DNA of 64,000 nucleotides from Gordius sp. MW1 (GCA_964036665.1 OZ038528.1:26027245-26091244); one strand, 5' to 3'. Shown: positions 11,262-23,795, numbered from the stretch's first letter. A program made the numbers and translations. Notes: generated by a model from the sequence alone, not told the origin.

Positions 11262-14200
11262 AACCTAACACCACCAACGATGGTCCCAAGTCCGTGTGCA
11301 AAAAGTAAAGGGTTGGAGTCAGGTGGACCGGCTGTAAAAAAACCTTTTCCAAATTATGACAGTTTTTAATAATAAAGTTCAACAAAAGAAAGCTAAGGCG
11401 TTCTCTCCAAACGACGCGCAGTGCATCATCCGCCCGTGCAATGCGAAAAATTTACAAGGGTTACCCCCTGATTCACAACGAAGGCGGTTAGGGAATCTAG
11501 TTGTGGACAAATTACGGGTAGCAAGCTGGAACGTGGGCACGCTGACGAGGAAAAGCATTGAGGTCGCACAGATGCTCAAAAGAAGAAAGATACACATCGC
11601 TTGCCTACAGGAAACGGGATGGAACGGAAGAAAGGCACGAGAGCTAGGAGAGGGTTACAAGCTATTTTACAGCGGTCACCAACAGGTCGAAACGAGGTCG
11701 GTATCGTTCTCAGCGAATTCTTCAAGGACAAGGTTGATGAAGTCAAAAGATGCTCAGATAGGTTGATGTGGGTTAAGATCGCAGATAAAGGTGGTCTCCT
11801 AACCGTTATTTGTGGCTACGCACCACAAATTGGGTGTTTGGAATCCGAAAAAGACACCTTCTTCGAATCATTGGAAAAGGAAATACAAGGAATACGACAG
11901 GAGGAAAGGCTAATTATTGGGGCAGACTTCAACGCCCACGTGGGAAAAGATCGTCAAAATTACGAAAGAAATCATGGAGGGCATGGGCATGGCATGAAGA
12001 ACAAGGAAGGGGATAGACTTCTACAAGTTTCCCAAGCATATGACATGGCGATCGTTAACACTTATTTTCAGAAACGTGAAAAACATATCGTGACGTACAG
12101 AAGTGGGAAGCATTTTAGTCAAATTGATTATCTGCTTATACGACGAAGAGATTTAAGGACGATTAAGGACTGCAAAGTAATACCGGGAGAAGAAATCGCC
12201 AGGCAACATCGGCCACTGGTCATGAATCTTGAAAGAAGAATATTTCCCAAAAGGAGAAAAGTTTGTGAGCCCCGAATTAGGTACGAAAGGCTTAAGGATA
12301 CGACAACAAACGAAAAATACCATCAGAAAGCCTCTACGCTGTTTAATGCCAAGACTCTGGAACGAAACGTGAACGACAATTGGACAATGATCACCGCTCA
12401 TCTAAAAGAAACGGCCATTCAGGTGTTAGGGCAGACCAAAGGGGGCAAAGCGCTAAATAGAGAACTATGGTGGTGGGACCAATCCGTTAGAAACATCATC
12501 GAAACCAAGAAAGCTCTATATAAGCGATGGCATATATCAAAAAAGTCGGAGGCTTATCAAGATTATAAGGAGGCAAAAAGTTCTGCAAAGAAGGCGGTTG
12601 CCATAGCGAAAAATACGGCTTACACAGAGATGGCCAACAAACTCGATCAAAGAGGGTGTGACAAGTTTATGTACAAATTGGCCAAGATAAGGGAGAAGAA
12701 AGGTCGTGACGTCGGGGTACTTAAAGTAATCAAAAATTCAGAAGGTCACACATTATTTAAGCCAAAGGAGGTGTTGGAAAGGTGGAAACGATATTTCAAC
12801 GAGCTCATGAATGTTGCAAATGACAAAGAACCCCTTCCCGATATAGAGCCTAACATGAATATGGTCGAACTATTTCAGGAAGAAGAAGTTAGGGTACAAA
12901 TAAAAAAGTTGCAAAAAGGAAAAGCTAATGGACCAGACGGAATTCCGTTGGAAGCGTTGGTAGTGTGCAGGGAAGAAGGAATCACGACTATGACAAAGCT
13001 ATTCAACAAGATATTGGTCGAAGAACGCATCCCTGATCAATGGAGACAAAGCACGATCATACCCATATTCAAAGGGAAAGAATACCCTCAAGATTGTGGT
13101 AATTACAGAGGCATCAAGCTGACATGCCACTCCTTGAAACTGATGGAAAGAATCTTAGTAGCAAGGTTGAAGACGGGGGTGGACATATCGACTAACCAAT
13201 TTGGTTTTGTGGCCGGTAAATCCACAATCGACCCGATCTTTGCGCTAAGACAAGTTATGGACAAGTATGGAGGGAAAAGAAGGAATCTACACATGGTCTT
13301 CATAGACTTGGAGAAAGCATATGACACGGTTCCCCGCAAATTGATTTGGTGGTGCTTGCATATGTACGGCTAATCAAAAACATCTATAAAGCCTTAACAT
13401 CGTGCGTTCGAACGACAGTTGGAGAGTCTAAGCCCTTTCAGGTCAATGTTGGTTTACACCAAGGTTCTGCCTTAAGTCTGTTTCTATTTAACGTTATTAT
13501 AGACACGATAACGAGGGACTTACAGAAGCCATCCCCTTGGTGTATGCTATATGCCGATGATATAGTATTATGCGAGGAAAAGAAGGATATCGTATTTGAA
13601 GAAGCCGATAAGTGGTCGAAACGTTTGGCTAGATATGGGCTCAAAGTCAATGACCGAAAGACGGTACATGGAGATGAACGCAGAAGGCACACAATCGATG
13701 AATGAACAATTGAAATTCCCAAGAGTTGACAAGTTTACGTACCTCGGCTCGATGCTACATCAAGAGGGTAGTTGCGCGAAAGAAGTTAATGCAAGAATTC
13801 AGAAGGGATGGTTAAAATGGCGTAGCGTATCCGGTGTAATGTGTGACAAGAAGATGCCAATATGGTTGAGGAGTATAGCTTAAAAATCTATCGTAAGACC
13901 GGTGTTACTCTACTGAAGTGAAACATGGGCATTGAACGCGATCCAAGAAAAACTATTACAAGCGACGGAAATGAGAATGATACGCTGGAGCTTGGGATAC
14001 ACAAAGTTGGACCATATGACGAATGAAAGTCTTAGAGAAAAAATGAGTATTCAGCCAATAGCCGACTATATTAACGAAAATCGGCTAAGATGGTATGGGC
14101 ATATCTTAAGAAGAAATGCGAGTGACGTCAATCGAATAGTACTAGACATGGAAGGGCCGGGAAAAAGAGGAAGAGGTCGACCTCGTGGTACCTGGAAAGG

Positions 14201-14322
14201 ACAAGTGGACAAAGTCATGCTCAATAAGAAGATCGATCCCAATATGGCTCTAACTCGATCTAGATGGAAGAAACTGATAAAAAAACCCACGAATGTGGGA
14301 CCTACGAATTGATAAAGAAGAA
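11262..14322 (+). mobile_element. RTE-like LINE, near full length
   Basis: The element is flanked by a perfect 11-bp direct repeat ACTGTTTTAGT at 11251-11261 and 14323-14333. The 3' end is a short GATAAAGAAGAAG tail, as is common for RTE elements, rather than poly(A). It holds an endonuclease and reverse transcriptase gene with a few frame breaks. The 5' leader is short (about 95 bp). Confidence 0.9.
11356..14312 (+). pseudogene. RTE-like endonuclease/reverse transcriptase
   Basis: The protein nicks genomic DNA and copies its RNA at the nick. The apurinic-type endonuclease shows SWNVGTL, CLQETGW, GADFNAHVG, QIDYLL and a QHRPLV motif where SDH is usual. The reverse transcriptase shows GKANGPDGIP, NYRGIKL, NQFGFVAGKST, FIDLEKAYD, GLHQGSAL, MLYADDIV and FTYLGSML. 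A C-terminal wing contains RLRWYGHILRR. The frame shifts near 11690, near 13350 and near 13660, and stops near 13880, so four or five lesions separate it from an open gene. The longest open part is 11601-13373. The family resembles sequences often labelled craniofacial development protein 2-like in databases. Confidence 0.9.
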
Positions 14323-14333
14323 GACTGTTTTAG
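14323..14333 (+). repeat. Right target site duplication of LINE 11262-14322
   Basis: ACTGTTTTAGT, the exact match of 11251-11261. Confidence 0.85.
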
Positions 14334-14803
14334 TGTTAGTTAATAAATCATTGGGCTTTCAATTGTAGTAGACTATGCCAATCTTCACATAAATTTTGTA
14401 CTGGCATACAAAATATTCTCTCATTTTTCTAGTACTAGCTGCGTGAATTTGTATTAAACGTTGAAAAGGGTTAACTTTCAATCTTTTGGAGTTAAAAATG
14501 AATTTATGAATTTAATGGCAAACTTTTGAATTATGATAATCTATCGAGCTATAGATAAATGATTGCCCAATTAAAAAACTAATTGTTTATTAAAATGTAA
14601 TTCATGTATTTGCACGTCTAACTAATATATTAGGATTTTCTTCGATATTTGATACTGAAGCTTAAAAAATTTGTTATAACATTCATTTAGCATAAGGATG
14701 TATTTAGGATGCATTTAATATAAAGCGTTTAAAATTAAAATTGCTTTAGAACATAAGACGAGCAATCTTCCATCTTAAAATAGCTTTAAGTTTCATATAA
14801 AAA
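14334..14803. other. No recognisable feature
   Basis: AT-rich spacer between a LINE and the 3' end of the Helitron. Nothing was recognised. Confidence 0.6.
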
Positions 14804-17384
14804 CTAGCTGACCCGGCAAACGTTACTTTGCATGTGTAAGGAAGTGGTTATGATTGAAATAGGAATCGAGCGTTGTGACAATGATGGCCTATAAAATGAC
14901 AATACACAAATTATTTATTTATTTCACCCTTTATACTTTACTAAATTCACAAATATTTTAAATTACATTTTTTGTAGCTATTAATTTTTAAATGCGCTGG
15001 AGTATACAATATTTTTGGTTTGTCCGTCTTTGGCAAACCAAAGTATATGGTTTATCGACGCGAGAAAGCTGTCCGCGGGAAAAACATAATGTGCCCAAAT
15101 CTAAGCCACTATAGACATCGTTTGGCCTTGCGCCTTATTGATTGTCATTGCGAATGCCAATCTAGTTAGAAATTAAATACGGTTTAATTCAATCGGCACA
15201 TCTGTGGGAATCATAGGAATTCGTGGCAGCAATACATTTTTACTTCGGATTTTGCCATCTTAAAATTCTGACTTCGATAACGTTTTTCATTAATTTTTAA
15301 TGAATCGTGTGCCATTGCACAGCCGTGGTGGGTTCAAATTACGAAGCAAAATTACCAGAGATCCAACCTTCAGTTGTAAACTGTGCGGTGGCATACCTGG
15401 AAAATCCAATGAATTCAAAAACTCAATTGGATAAATTACAGCTTCATTAGCATCCTCTTGACCATTTTTTGCTGCCAATATTGCTCTTTCTGCCAGCCAA
15501 TCAAGATTTTTGTATTGTGTGTATAGATCTGAAAATATGTGGTCGATGAGAGTATTTTGCGAGTCGACGATTGTGCAGAAATCCGACGGTAATTTTATAC
15601 ATCCAATATTCTTATGTAAAACAACTTTTCCATCACCAATATCTAACAGTTGTTTTGAGATTGTTTCAGCAGATAGATCTTTAAGCATATGATCGCGCAT
15701 GTTTATTTTAGGTTCTAATTTTTCACCATTACGCCACAGTGACGATGATTTTTAGCAAGCGTTGATCTCATTCGCGTACGTTGAACGTGAAATGACGGGA
15801 AGTGTTTGTCTGAAACCACTTGAAAGGAGTAAGAGGGTATCACCAAATAGTTTATCCCTTTTTTCATATCCTTCTGTCCTGTTCAATGCCTCAAGCGAAT
15901 CATTGTGTAATATAGTGCTTTCATCCCAGATGATAACTTTACACAGTTTGAGTACTGTGGCCATGGACGATTGTTTTTTTTTATGTTGCACACTACGTCT
16001 GAGTTATTATGAATATTCAGTGGCAGCTTAAATGCTGAATGAGCTATTCTGTCTCCATCTAATTTGATCGTTCTCGGCAAGAAAGCAAAATGAACAAGTT
16101 TTTTCAACTTCCAATTGTTGCATCCAAAAAACTACCATGTCCTGCCGAAACTGCCAGCATAATGCGGTCGTAAATGGTTTTTTGTTCATCAGTCGGGACA
16201 TTGCTACAATCGCTGCATCTATACAGTGATATACTGCAGCTTAAGACTCATGTCAGTGTTGAGTAAATCAGATGCACTTCGATTTAGGGAACTCATACCG
16301 AAATGTCTAATTTTAAAATTGTCAATGTCAATGAAAAGATCTTCGATAGTTCATTGTACATTGCTTCGCTGAATGTTATCGATAGATCGTTGCAACTTAG
16401 ACGATGTAGATGCAATATATCATCAGCCATAGAATCTTTGTGCTTATCCCACAACGTATGTGCTCGGACCGGGAAACATAGTCAACATATAATGAATAGT
16501 AGCAAACTTGTGTTCCTTACAGTTTAATACTGTCAGTAAGCTTACTGTCCCAATAGTTGCCATCTTCTAGCAAGCCTAGTGCAAGGCATGCATATACGTT
16601 GGATACTGCTGTTCATTTACTTTAGGTATATAGTGAAATGGCAATGGGCCGGTGACATTAACTAACAACAGCCGCAGATAAAAGCACTCAGTCGCATGCA
16701 TCAACTGGTGTGCCTTGCTTGCGTGGCATCCATTTATTCGATTGAGCTAAGCGTGGTTTTTTTTTAATAGAGTAGTGTTTGTGCGAAGGCACCAAAAGCA
16801 TCGGCATGATTACACAATTCAAGGGAATCGGTGAGTGTAGTTTTTGGTGGATTTATAGCACGATCTAGCGCTGTTTCGTTCGTGAAAAATACACGCTGTC
16901 CGTTTTCATATCCGTTCATGAATTGGGAAACTGAAGAAACGCCAAACAGCTTCATTGGATCTGATGTACCGGCCAATTTGGTAGTTCGTTATTTAGTCAT
17001 TGTTATTTAATGGAGGAGCATTTACATTGGTATTTTCAAGTAATTAAAGCCATATCACTTCCTTTATTTAAATATTTGCATATATATTTGATGCTCTTCA
17101 CTGAACTGCAAAACTCAACATTATAATGAGCATTGAATGTTTTGCACAACAGATATGTACCACCCAGCGATTGTCAATGTCAATGGCTGTGTTACTGATA
17201 GTTTTAGAGAATCTTTGCCAGCCATTATCAGTACTTCTTCTACGATATATTGGATATCCATCGATATGTGTGACCGTATCGTTGGTGAAATCTTTAGGAA
17301 AACATTTTGTACATTTTTTATCTAACGTGCAAGGCGATGAACGATTATAATATCTACATGGGCCATAAATCATGTTTGTAGTAA

Positions 17385-17978
17385 CTTTTCTATTTTAAAT
17401 AAGAAGACGATGAAATTTATATTTGTTCAGGATGGGATTTAAGATATGAGGAATAGGAATAAATATATGGGCGAATTGATAGGAAAGATAGGGGGATGTA
17501 TCGGGCCGTAAAAAGATAAACTATAATGGACCGTAAAGGGATAAACCTTATCCCCTCCCCAAAGGGAGTAGTTTGAAGGGAGAATCAGGAGCTACATTTT
17601 TATTGTATATCTTAAGACGGAAAATATAATAATTATTAATGAATCGAAACGCGTTATCAAGTTCAATGATGCGTATTCAAGTTGATCAATGGGGAAGAAA
17701 TAACAAATACATATAAACGCGTGTGGGGGGGGGGGGTAAAGTAACACACGTACTGAAATTAAATAGAAAGTAAAAGTATCACATATGAACTTAAGGTGAC
17801 AGGAAAAGGGGTTACTCAGTGAGTATGCCTCTGATAGGTAAATGTTATAAGATCAAAAGACCCGACAATGTTTAGAAATCTAACAATAAATGAACCTTTT
17901 TATTTAATCGAATGAGATACACTGTTTTACAAGGGGTTGGGGGAAATGGGGAATATTCGCGTATCAAGGAATACGACA
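17385..17978 (-). repeat. 3' LTR of the non-coding LTR element
   Basis: About 594 bp, closely matching 19305-19896. It contains a G homopolymer near 17727 and ends (minus start) at TGTCGTAT. The terminal dinucleotide at the other side is not the usual CA. Confidence 0.85.
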
Positions 17979-17991
17979 CCTTCCCTTTTTC
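17979..17991 (-). promoter_or_regulatory. Polypurine tract of the non-coding LTR element
   Basis: On the minus strand GAAAAAGGGAAGG directly precedes the TGTCG of the 3' LTR. It closely resembles the tract of the Ty3 element at 2930-2944. Confidence 0.75.
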
Positions 17992-18508
17992 AAAAAAGAT
18001 TATAGCCAGGGGTAGGGATATATAAATCGACAAAAATTGATGTGATAAATTCGACTGAATTACAATATTAAACCATATTATTATTGCAATAATATAATAT
18101 ATTAAAAATATTATATTAATTATACAAAATTAACCTCGCGTATTATTATATACGACATGTGTAATCTTTGATAAAGTCGTGTGGTCTTCTCATTTGAAGA
18201 ATTAAGTATTCATGGCCAATGGGATGCATTTATAAATACCTCACATGGCTTGTAGGAATAATCCTAAAATAATCCAGTTTTCCCCGCACTTTAAATGGGC
18301 AACAGAATCCTTGTCCGTGACAGACCTACTTCATATCTCTACTTTTTCTTTCATTCAATCGTATTGCCATTTGTTATCGGATACTCTTGTCTTACGATCC
18401 ATCTAAAATGAGGAATTCTCAGCATTTTTATATGCCTTTACCTCCATACATGAGGAACTAGTCTCATTATTTGAAACCTTGCCCATCTGAAATTAAGGAG
18501 ACACCCGC

Positions 18509-18558
18509 TTCCTTAACAATTATGGTCATAGGCACAGATCCAACCTTATTTATAGCTT

Positions 18559-18560
<2 letters not shown>
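18509..18560 (+). repeat. Left copy of the 52-bp target duplication
   Basis: Starts TTCCTTAACAATTATGGTC and ends TATAGCTTTA. It repeats at 19036-19087 with one mismatch (18542 A against G). Confidence 0.9.
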
Positions 18561-18638
<78 letters not shown>

Positions 18639-19035
18639 TTTATTTGTTAAAAATCTACTGACAGTAATATAATATAAATACATGAAATATAAAAGGCAAA
18701 ATGCGCCGAATAAAATAATACACTATTCGGATATATCATCATCGAGGGGATCTTGGAAAGTGGCCAAGAATCCGCGAACGATTTAAAGTTGTACTTGGCT
18801 ATAAGAATACCAAGTCTTTGTTTTAGTAAAAAGGGTACCGAATGTTTAGACGGGGGAGAACGTCTTCCAACCTCTTTAAAAAAAGCTAAGGCCTGTTTGC
18901 CAAAGGTGCCTGAACACGAAGCAACCAATGGAATAAAAATATTTGAGGATAATAGGGCTTTGTATTTATTGGTTTTCCGCCCCTCTGCAACAGCTAAAGA
19001 ATCATTGTTGCAGTTAGAGGGGGCAAATAGGTAAA
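18561..19035 (-). mobile_element. 5'-truncated LINE 3' end with a 74-nt poly(A) tail
   Basis: On the plus strand it reads 74 uninterrupted T (18561-18634), the poly(A) tail of a minus-strand insertion. The body encodes the C-terminal end of the LINE family at 54.8-58.2 kb (motifs VASCSGTFGKQAL and FLLKQRLGILIAK), ending near 18740. The copy is flanked by a 52-bp direct repeat. It lies inside the LTR element, so it inserted after that element did. Confidence 0.9.
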
Positions 19036-19087
19036 TTCCTTAACAATTATGGTCATAGGCACAGATCCGACCTTATTTATAGCTTTA
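19036..19087 (+). repeat. Right copy of the 52-bp target duplication
   Basis: Matches 18509-18560 except for one base. It lies directly after the truncated 5' end of the LINE. Confidence 0.9.
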
Positions 19088-19291
19088 TTAGCACAAATGT
19101 GGCTTACGCTTGAGTACGATTTAGTTTTTCCTTAGTTTTGACGCAATCAGGTGATAATTTGCTTGTTGTTCTTCTCCAGTTATAAGAATTTAATCTCTAG
19201 AATATGATTTATTTCATTCAGCAGAAGGTGGGGGGGATTTGTTCCCAATTATTTTTATGATTGTTCCAAGGGTAGGGGTGAGAGAATTTGT

Positions 19292-19304
19292 CTTCTGGAC
19301 ACCA
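19292..19304 (-). promoter_or_regulatory. Primer binding site of the non-coding LTR element
   Basis: On the minus strand TGGTGTCCAGAAG begins immediately after the 5' LTR. It begins with TGG, complementary to a tRNA CCA end. The tRNA is not identified. Confidence 0.65.
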
Positions 19305-19896
19305 TTTTTCTATTTTTAAATATGAAGATGATGAAATTTATATTTGTTTAGGATGGGATTTAAGATATGAGGAATAGGAATAAAGATTTGGGCGAATTGA
19401 TAGGAAAGATAGGGGGATGTATCGGGCTGTAAAAGGATAAACTATATTGGGCCGTAAATGAATAAACCTTATCCCCTCCCCAAAGGGAGTAGTTAGAGGG
19501 GAGAAGGAGCTACATTTATTGTGTATCTTAAGACGGAAAATATAATAATTATTAATGAATCAAAACGCGTTATCAAGTTCAATGATGCGTACTCAAGTTG
19601 ATCAATGGGGAAGAAATAACAAATACATATAAGCGGGTGTGGGGGGGGGGGGGGTAAAGTAACACACGTACTGAAATTAAATAGAAAGTAAAAGTATCAC
19701 ATATGAAATTAAGGTTACAGGAAAAGGGGTTACTCAGTGAGTATGCCTCTGATAGGCAGATGTTATAAGATCAAAAGACCCGACAATGTTAAGAAATCTA
19801 ACAATAAATGAACTTTTGTAATTAATCGAATGAGATACACTGTTTTACAAGGGGTTGGGGGAAATGGGGAATATCCGCGTATCAAGGGATACGACA
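19305..19896 (-). repeat. 5' LTR of the non-coding LTR element
   Basis: About 592 bp, a near match of 17385-17978 with scattered substitutions and small length changes, including a longer G run near 19640. Confidence 0.85.
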
Positions 19897-21790
19897 GTAA
19901 AAATATCAAACAATAATTTATCAGTAGATGGATTTGAATTTTTGTAGAAATTAAACTAGATGCTTCGTATTTTGTCGATGAACCGAATCAAAATGTGAGG
20001 ATTAGGTAATCCTCACTTTTGCCACTCACCCAAATACATCCAGCAACGTGCGGGGCCAAATATATGTAGAATGAAGATAATGAAAGCTTTAATTTTTGTT
20101 TAAACACACGTGCCGTAAAGTCATGACGATGTATTGCATTTTGTCCTGGTAATAGCAACGAAGTAGTCTCCTGCCATTTTAAATTACAGGTAAACGTGAT
20201 AAAAAAATACGGTCGTCGTATTCGCGTACGAAAGCCATAGCACCTGTATGTATTCTTGCATGTGACGTGGACTACCTACGTACGATGATGGTAGAATCAT
20301 AGAGTTACCAATTTCAGCAGTGTCGGCGTTGTTCGCAATAGCGTCTCGTAAGTGAATGTATTCTTCCGCACGCAGTTTCTGTGGTTTTATCTTAAGTATC
20401 GTAGGCGTTCGCTCTCTATCTACACATACATGTCGACCATGAATTGTAGCAAAGCTCACGACATTGTATATTACGTTGTCTTGACCGCGTCTAATCATCA
20501 AACGATATGCATAGTAATCTTTCGAGCTAACCTTCTTGTTTTTTCGGCTCCTATAATAATGTGTATTCCAATTAATTGAAAATGAGTAATCATGTTTTTA
20601 ATAATAAATAAAGTACCTGTTAGGGGATCTCGTTGTTTAATGTTTATGCAATATCCATCTAGTCCTTTCTAAAAAACTATCGTATATTGAAGAGCGTCAT
20701 ATGAACGGTGGGTCTCAGCAATACTCTGAAGATTATTATCTCTTCTTCGAATCACGATTTGGCGCGAAGCCGTAGGGTCGCTAACCATGATTCCACCAAC
20801 GTCGCAATTACTGGGGCATTAATCTACATATGTGCTCTCCAAACTGGTGTTTTATCAGGATCGATGACCGTAATTGTCACTTAGTAATTATAGCATGTGT
20901 GATTTAAATAATTTTAGTAATTCATTGTGCTCATTTAACAGAGCGTCTAGCTAACTGACGATGCGCCTGGAAAAAGGTGAATCTAGGTTATTGTAGCCGC
21001 AACGTGCATCCACGCGATTAGTGAGTGCTCGTTCGGAGTCGTAACCCCCCTAAAATAAATTTGTAAAAATTTATAAGAATTGTTTGGGATTGCCAGCAAA
21101 GAACCCACTTTGTGAAATACTTGGCCTATTATTTTAACGTTCAATTTAATTGTTGACCTTTTGCATCATTATTTTGAACTATTGTTGCTCGAACGATGTC
21201 ATTTGGAAGCATGAATTAAATGTGCGATATGACTTCAGGAACAGGCTAGAATCAGGATCCTTACCGATAAGTTAACCGTGCAATGGTTCAAGAGGTGTTT
21301 TAATTTCCGTTAGTTGCATTTTTCCTGATGCGCAACAAATCCCGGCTGGTTTATTTTTAAATTTAAGTGCATGACAATCTGGACATACCTTGTTCACAGT
21401 ACTATTGACTATTTTGGAATAGGTGTAGTAATATCCAACATCAGGCTCATAATGGAATGCTTTTCGAAGGAATGAAGCCGACGTAAATGCCTATTGTACT
21501 TGTTGGCGTTGTTGGTCATTTGCTATACGCGTGTTGATTACAATTCGGCGGGCTTGTCTTTGTAATTGTCTTTGTTGATTTGGTTCATTGGCTCTTGCGA
21601 TTGTGTTCACGTAAGTGCCCTATGCTCACACGCATATCTGCATTGTGCAGGATTTGTTGGTCTGTTCTTTGTGCTCATATATTTATCACGGTTGCATTTT
21701 GTTTCGTTCGATGACGCAAATTGGCCCCTTTGCGTCTTGCTGGCATGGTTAACTTTAATTATAACATATCTAATATATATATTAAATTGA

Positions 21791-22272
21791 ATTACTTAAA
21801 GATGAAAAACAGTAAACTAATATTGTATTTGTTCTATTTTTATTTGACAACCATAATTTTGATTTGTAAATAAATAGAATACTATTTATAAATAGAATAC
21901 GTCAATCTTTTTATATGTGAAAGTTTATTTACATTGCCGTATTTGCATGTATGACGTCATGAAGTTGGGTATGATTGATATTTTATTAAGTGTCAAAATT
22001 AAAAAAACAAAATTACTGTACCGACTTATCTCAGGGGTATAAAAAATAGTTTACGACCTATGCCTACAAAATATGACAAAACCTTAAATTGAGTGTATAT
22101 TAACGACTCATATTGTTTAATTCGAATAAACTGAGGCATGCATCGTGTACCTTGCTTGCGGTGCATTAGTTTCATCATGTTTTCAAATGTTTTCTTCTTT
22201 ATCAGGAAGAAAATAATGCTTGCAGTGATTTTGATAATAAAGTTGAAATAAAATGGTATTAATTATATATGG
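21791..22272. other. No recognisable gene; possible Helitron 5' region
   Basis: AT-rich. A short segment near 21940-21980 (TGTATGACGTCAT) recurs near 25955, in the Helitron-like composite. The Helitron 5' TC end should lie here if the element is complete. Confidence 0.4.
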
Positions 22273-22401
22273 CATGGGCGCAGCCAGGGAGGACAGGGAG
22301 GAACGGCTGCCCCTCTCTAATATTCATAGCAAAATTATCATTTTTCCAGTCCTTAAATCATTATTGCCCTCCCTCTCATTCCAATCCTGGCTACGCCCAT
22401 G
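22273..22401. mobile_element. CATGGGCGTAGCCAG-type MITE
   Basis: The ends CATGGGCGCAGCCAGG and CCTGGCTACGCCCATG are inverted matches. About 129 bp, non-coding. The flanking 8 bp do not form a convincing duplication. Confidence 0.8.
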
Positions 22402-22800
22402 GTGGCATGGTAAATTATAAGAAATAAAGGATGAAATTGGTAAATGATTAGTGTATTGTCATTTTATAGGCCATTATTGTCACAACGCTTAATTCCTATT
22501 TCAATCATAACCATATCTTCACTCTCAGAGTATTTTCTAGAAATAATGTATATAGCAAAACAACTTTTGCCGGTTCACCTAATATATATATATATACTAG
22601 CTGACCCGGCAAACGTTGTTTTGCTATATGTACATTCGTTAGTTATGTATTTTAGAACATCTTCTAATTTCGAGTCAGGATCTTATAATTTTAAAAAAAT
22701 GGAAATTTAAAATTATTATATTGATAACAACATAATTAAACATAATTAAAAAATGTGTTAATATACTTACCTAAAACAAATCCCTGATCCGTTTATAATC

Positions 22801-23141
22801 CGCCATCCCTCCTCTCCACCCCACCGTCCTTCTTTTGAAAGATCTGGAAAAACATAATTCAGAGAATTTAGATTATCATAGTCTACAAACAGGAGAAATT
22901 TATACATTTTTAGACACTTACTTAAACGATGAAAATAAATCCGTAATGCGCCTGCCATCCCTCCTCTCCACCCCACCGTCCTTGGAAGATCTGGAAAAAC
23001 ATAATTTTGACAATTTAGATTATCATAGTCTACAAACAGGAGAAATTTTGTCTATTTTATACATTTTTAGACACTTACATAAACGATGAAAATAAATCCG
23101 TAATGCGCCCGCCATCCCTCCTCTCCACGCCACCGTCCTAT
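22801..23141. repeat. About 155-bp tandem repeat, two full units plus a partial
   Basis: Each unit starts with a GCCATCCCTCCTCTCCAC block and contains TAGATTATCATAGTCTAC and GATGAAAATAAATCCG. A short open frame crosses the units, but it looks like a by-product of the repeat. Confidence 0.85.
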
Positions 23142-23795
23142 TAATGGATACGATTATTGTATAACATAATCGACACATTATTTCAAATATTTAAAGTTTA
23201 ACTTAATTAAATCATCTATAATGTATTGATATACTTACCGAAACGATAAAAAATCCCTGAGTTCTTAAATATGGTCTATTTGTGTTTTAAACATATCTTT
23301 AAATAAAATATGAAAATTATAACTAATATCATATGAATAATATGTTGCTTTATGTGTAGCTTAAGTATTAATAGATTTGTAAATATTTTAATCACTAAAG
23401 GAATCATTAAATAACATCCTAATTAGATTCTTAACAAAAATTTAAAACAACAAAATTGCAATTAAAATGAATATATAATTTTTAATTATGTGCATTCAGT
23501 CTTGAAATTAGATTAAACTCTTGAAAAACTCATATTCTATTTAAAAAAATATTAATATTATTAGTGAATTACATAACATATGCAGAGTGTATACCCAATA
23601 AAAAAATATCTGTTTTATCTTTAAATTTATGTTTTATGTTTAGATATACCTTATATAATTGTTTTGTTTAATTTTATAGATCCTATCATTTGTTGGAAAT
23701 AAATTGTCTGCGTGTTCTACAAATGTATATAATTTTATGTTTTATATTTAATTTTACTTAATATTTCTCTGTTTTTGTTTCAATTTAGTCTTTAA

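Larger units (their letters stand above)
17385..19896 (-). mobile_element. Non-coding LTR retrotransposon (TRIM/LARD type) inserted in the Helitron
   Basis: Two direct repeats of about 590 bp flank an internal region without coding capacity. Orientation is minus: the LTR opens TGTCGTAT, a primer site TGGTGTCC... follows the first LTR, and a purine run precedes the second. The flanks share GTAA (17381-17384 and 19897-19900). Leaving out the insert and one GTAA makes the Helitron frame continuous across the junction. Without the nested LINE the internal part is about 0.8 kb. It must rely on proteins of another element. Confidence 0.85.
15050..21746 (-). pseudogene. Helitron Rep/helicase (RepHel) pseudogene
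   Basis: The protein would nick and unwind DNA for rolling-circle transposition. The frame starts at an ATG at 21746 with a basic MPARRKG N-terminus. Next come a cysteine cluster (VCPDCHAL, ICCASGK near 21340-21420), a Helitron_like_N region with EEYIHLRDAI and ILPSSYVG near 20250-20400, PHILIRF near 20000, and MIYGPC to GYPIYRRRST near 17250-17370. The Pif1-like helicase follows: VIIWDES near 15920, FRQTLPVI near 15800, LPPHxLxLKVG and LLRNLNP near 15330-15390, AMTINKAQGQ near 15140. Several stops and frameshifts break it. One stop lies just before the LTR insertion point. Confidence 0.85.
14804..21790 (-). mobile_element. Autonomous Helitron, decayed, 5' end not located
   Basis: On the minus strand the 3' terminus is CTAG at 14804-14807, followed by T and preceded by a CGGGTCAG spacer and a TTTGC-containing stem region. 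This fits the CTRR end of Helitrons inserted between A and T. The element encodes a Rep/helicase protein from 21746 down to about 15050. The TC start expected beyond 21746 could not be fixed. The gene is split by the LTR element at 17385-19896. Confidence 0.85.

Noticed and set aside
18561-18634. T74 run as an assembly artefact
   Set aside because: It sits exactly between a 52-bp duplication and a LINE 3' end, so a real poly(A) tail explains it. The exact length may still be unreliable.
17385-19896. Simple segmental tandem duplication
   Set aside because: The primer site, purine tract and GTAA flanks in correct order, plus continuity of the Helitron frame without the insert, favour an LTR element.
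22801-23141. Possible small gene (84-codon frame at 22835-23089)
   Set aside because: The frame runs through tandem units and its protein repeats with them. It is a by-product of the repeat inside a Helitron.
22801-23141. CRISPR-like array
   Set aside because: The repeats are long and directly adjacent, with no unique spacers of regular length, and the genome is eukaryotic.
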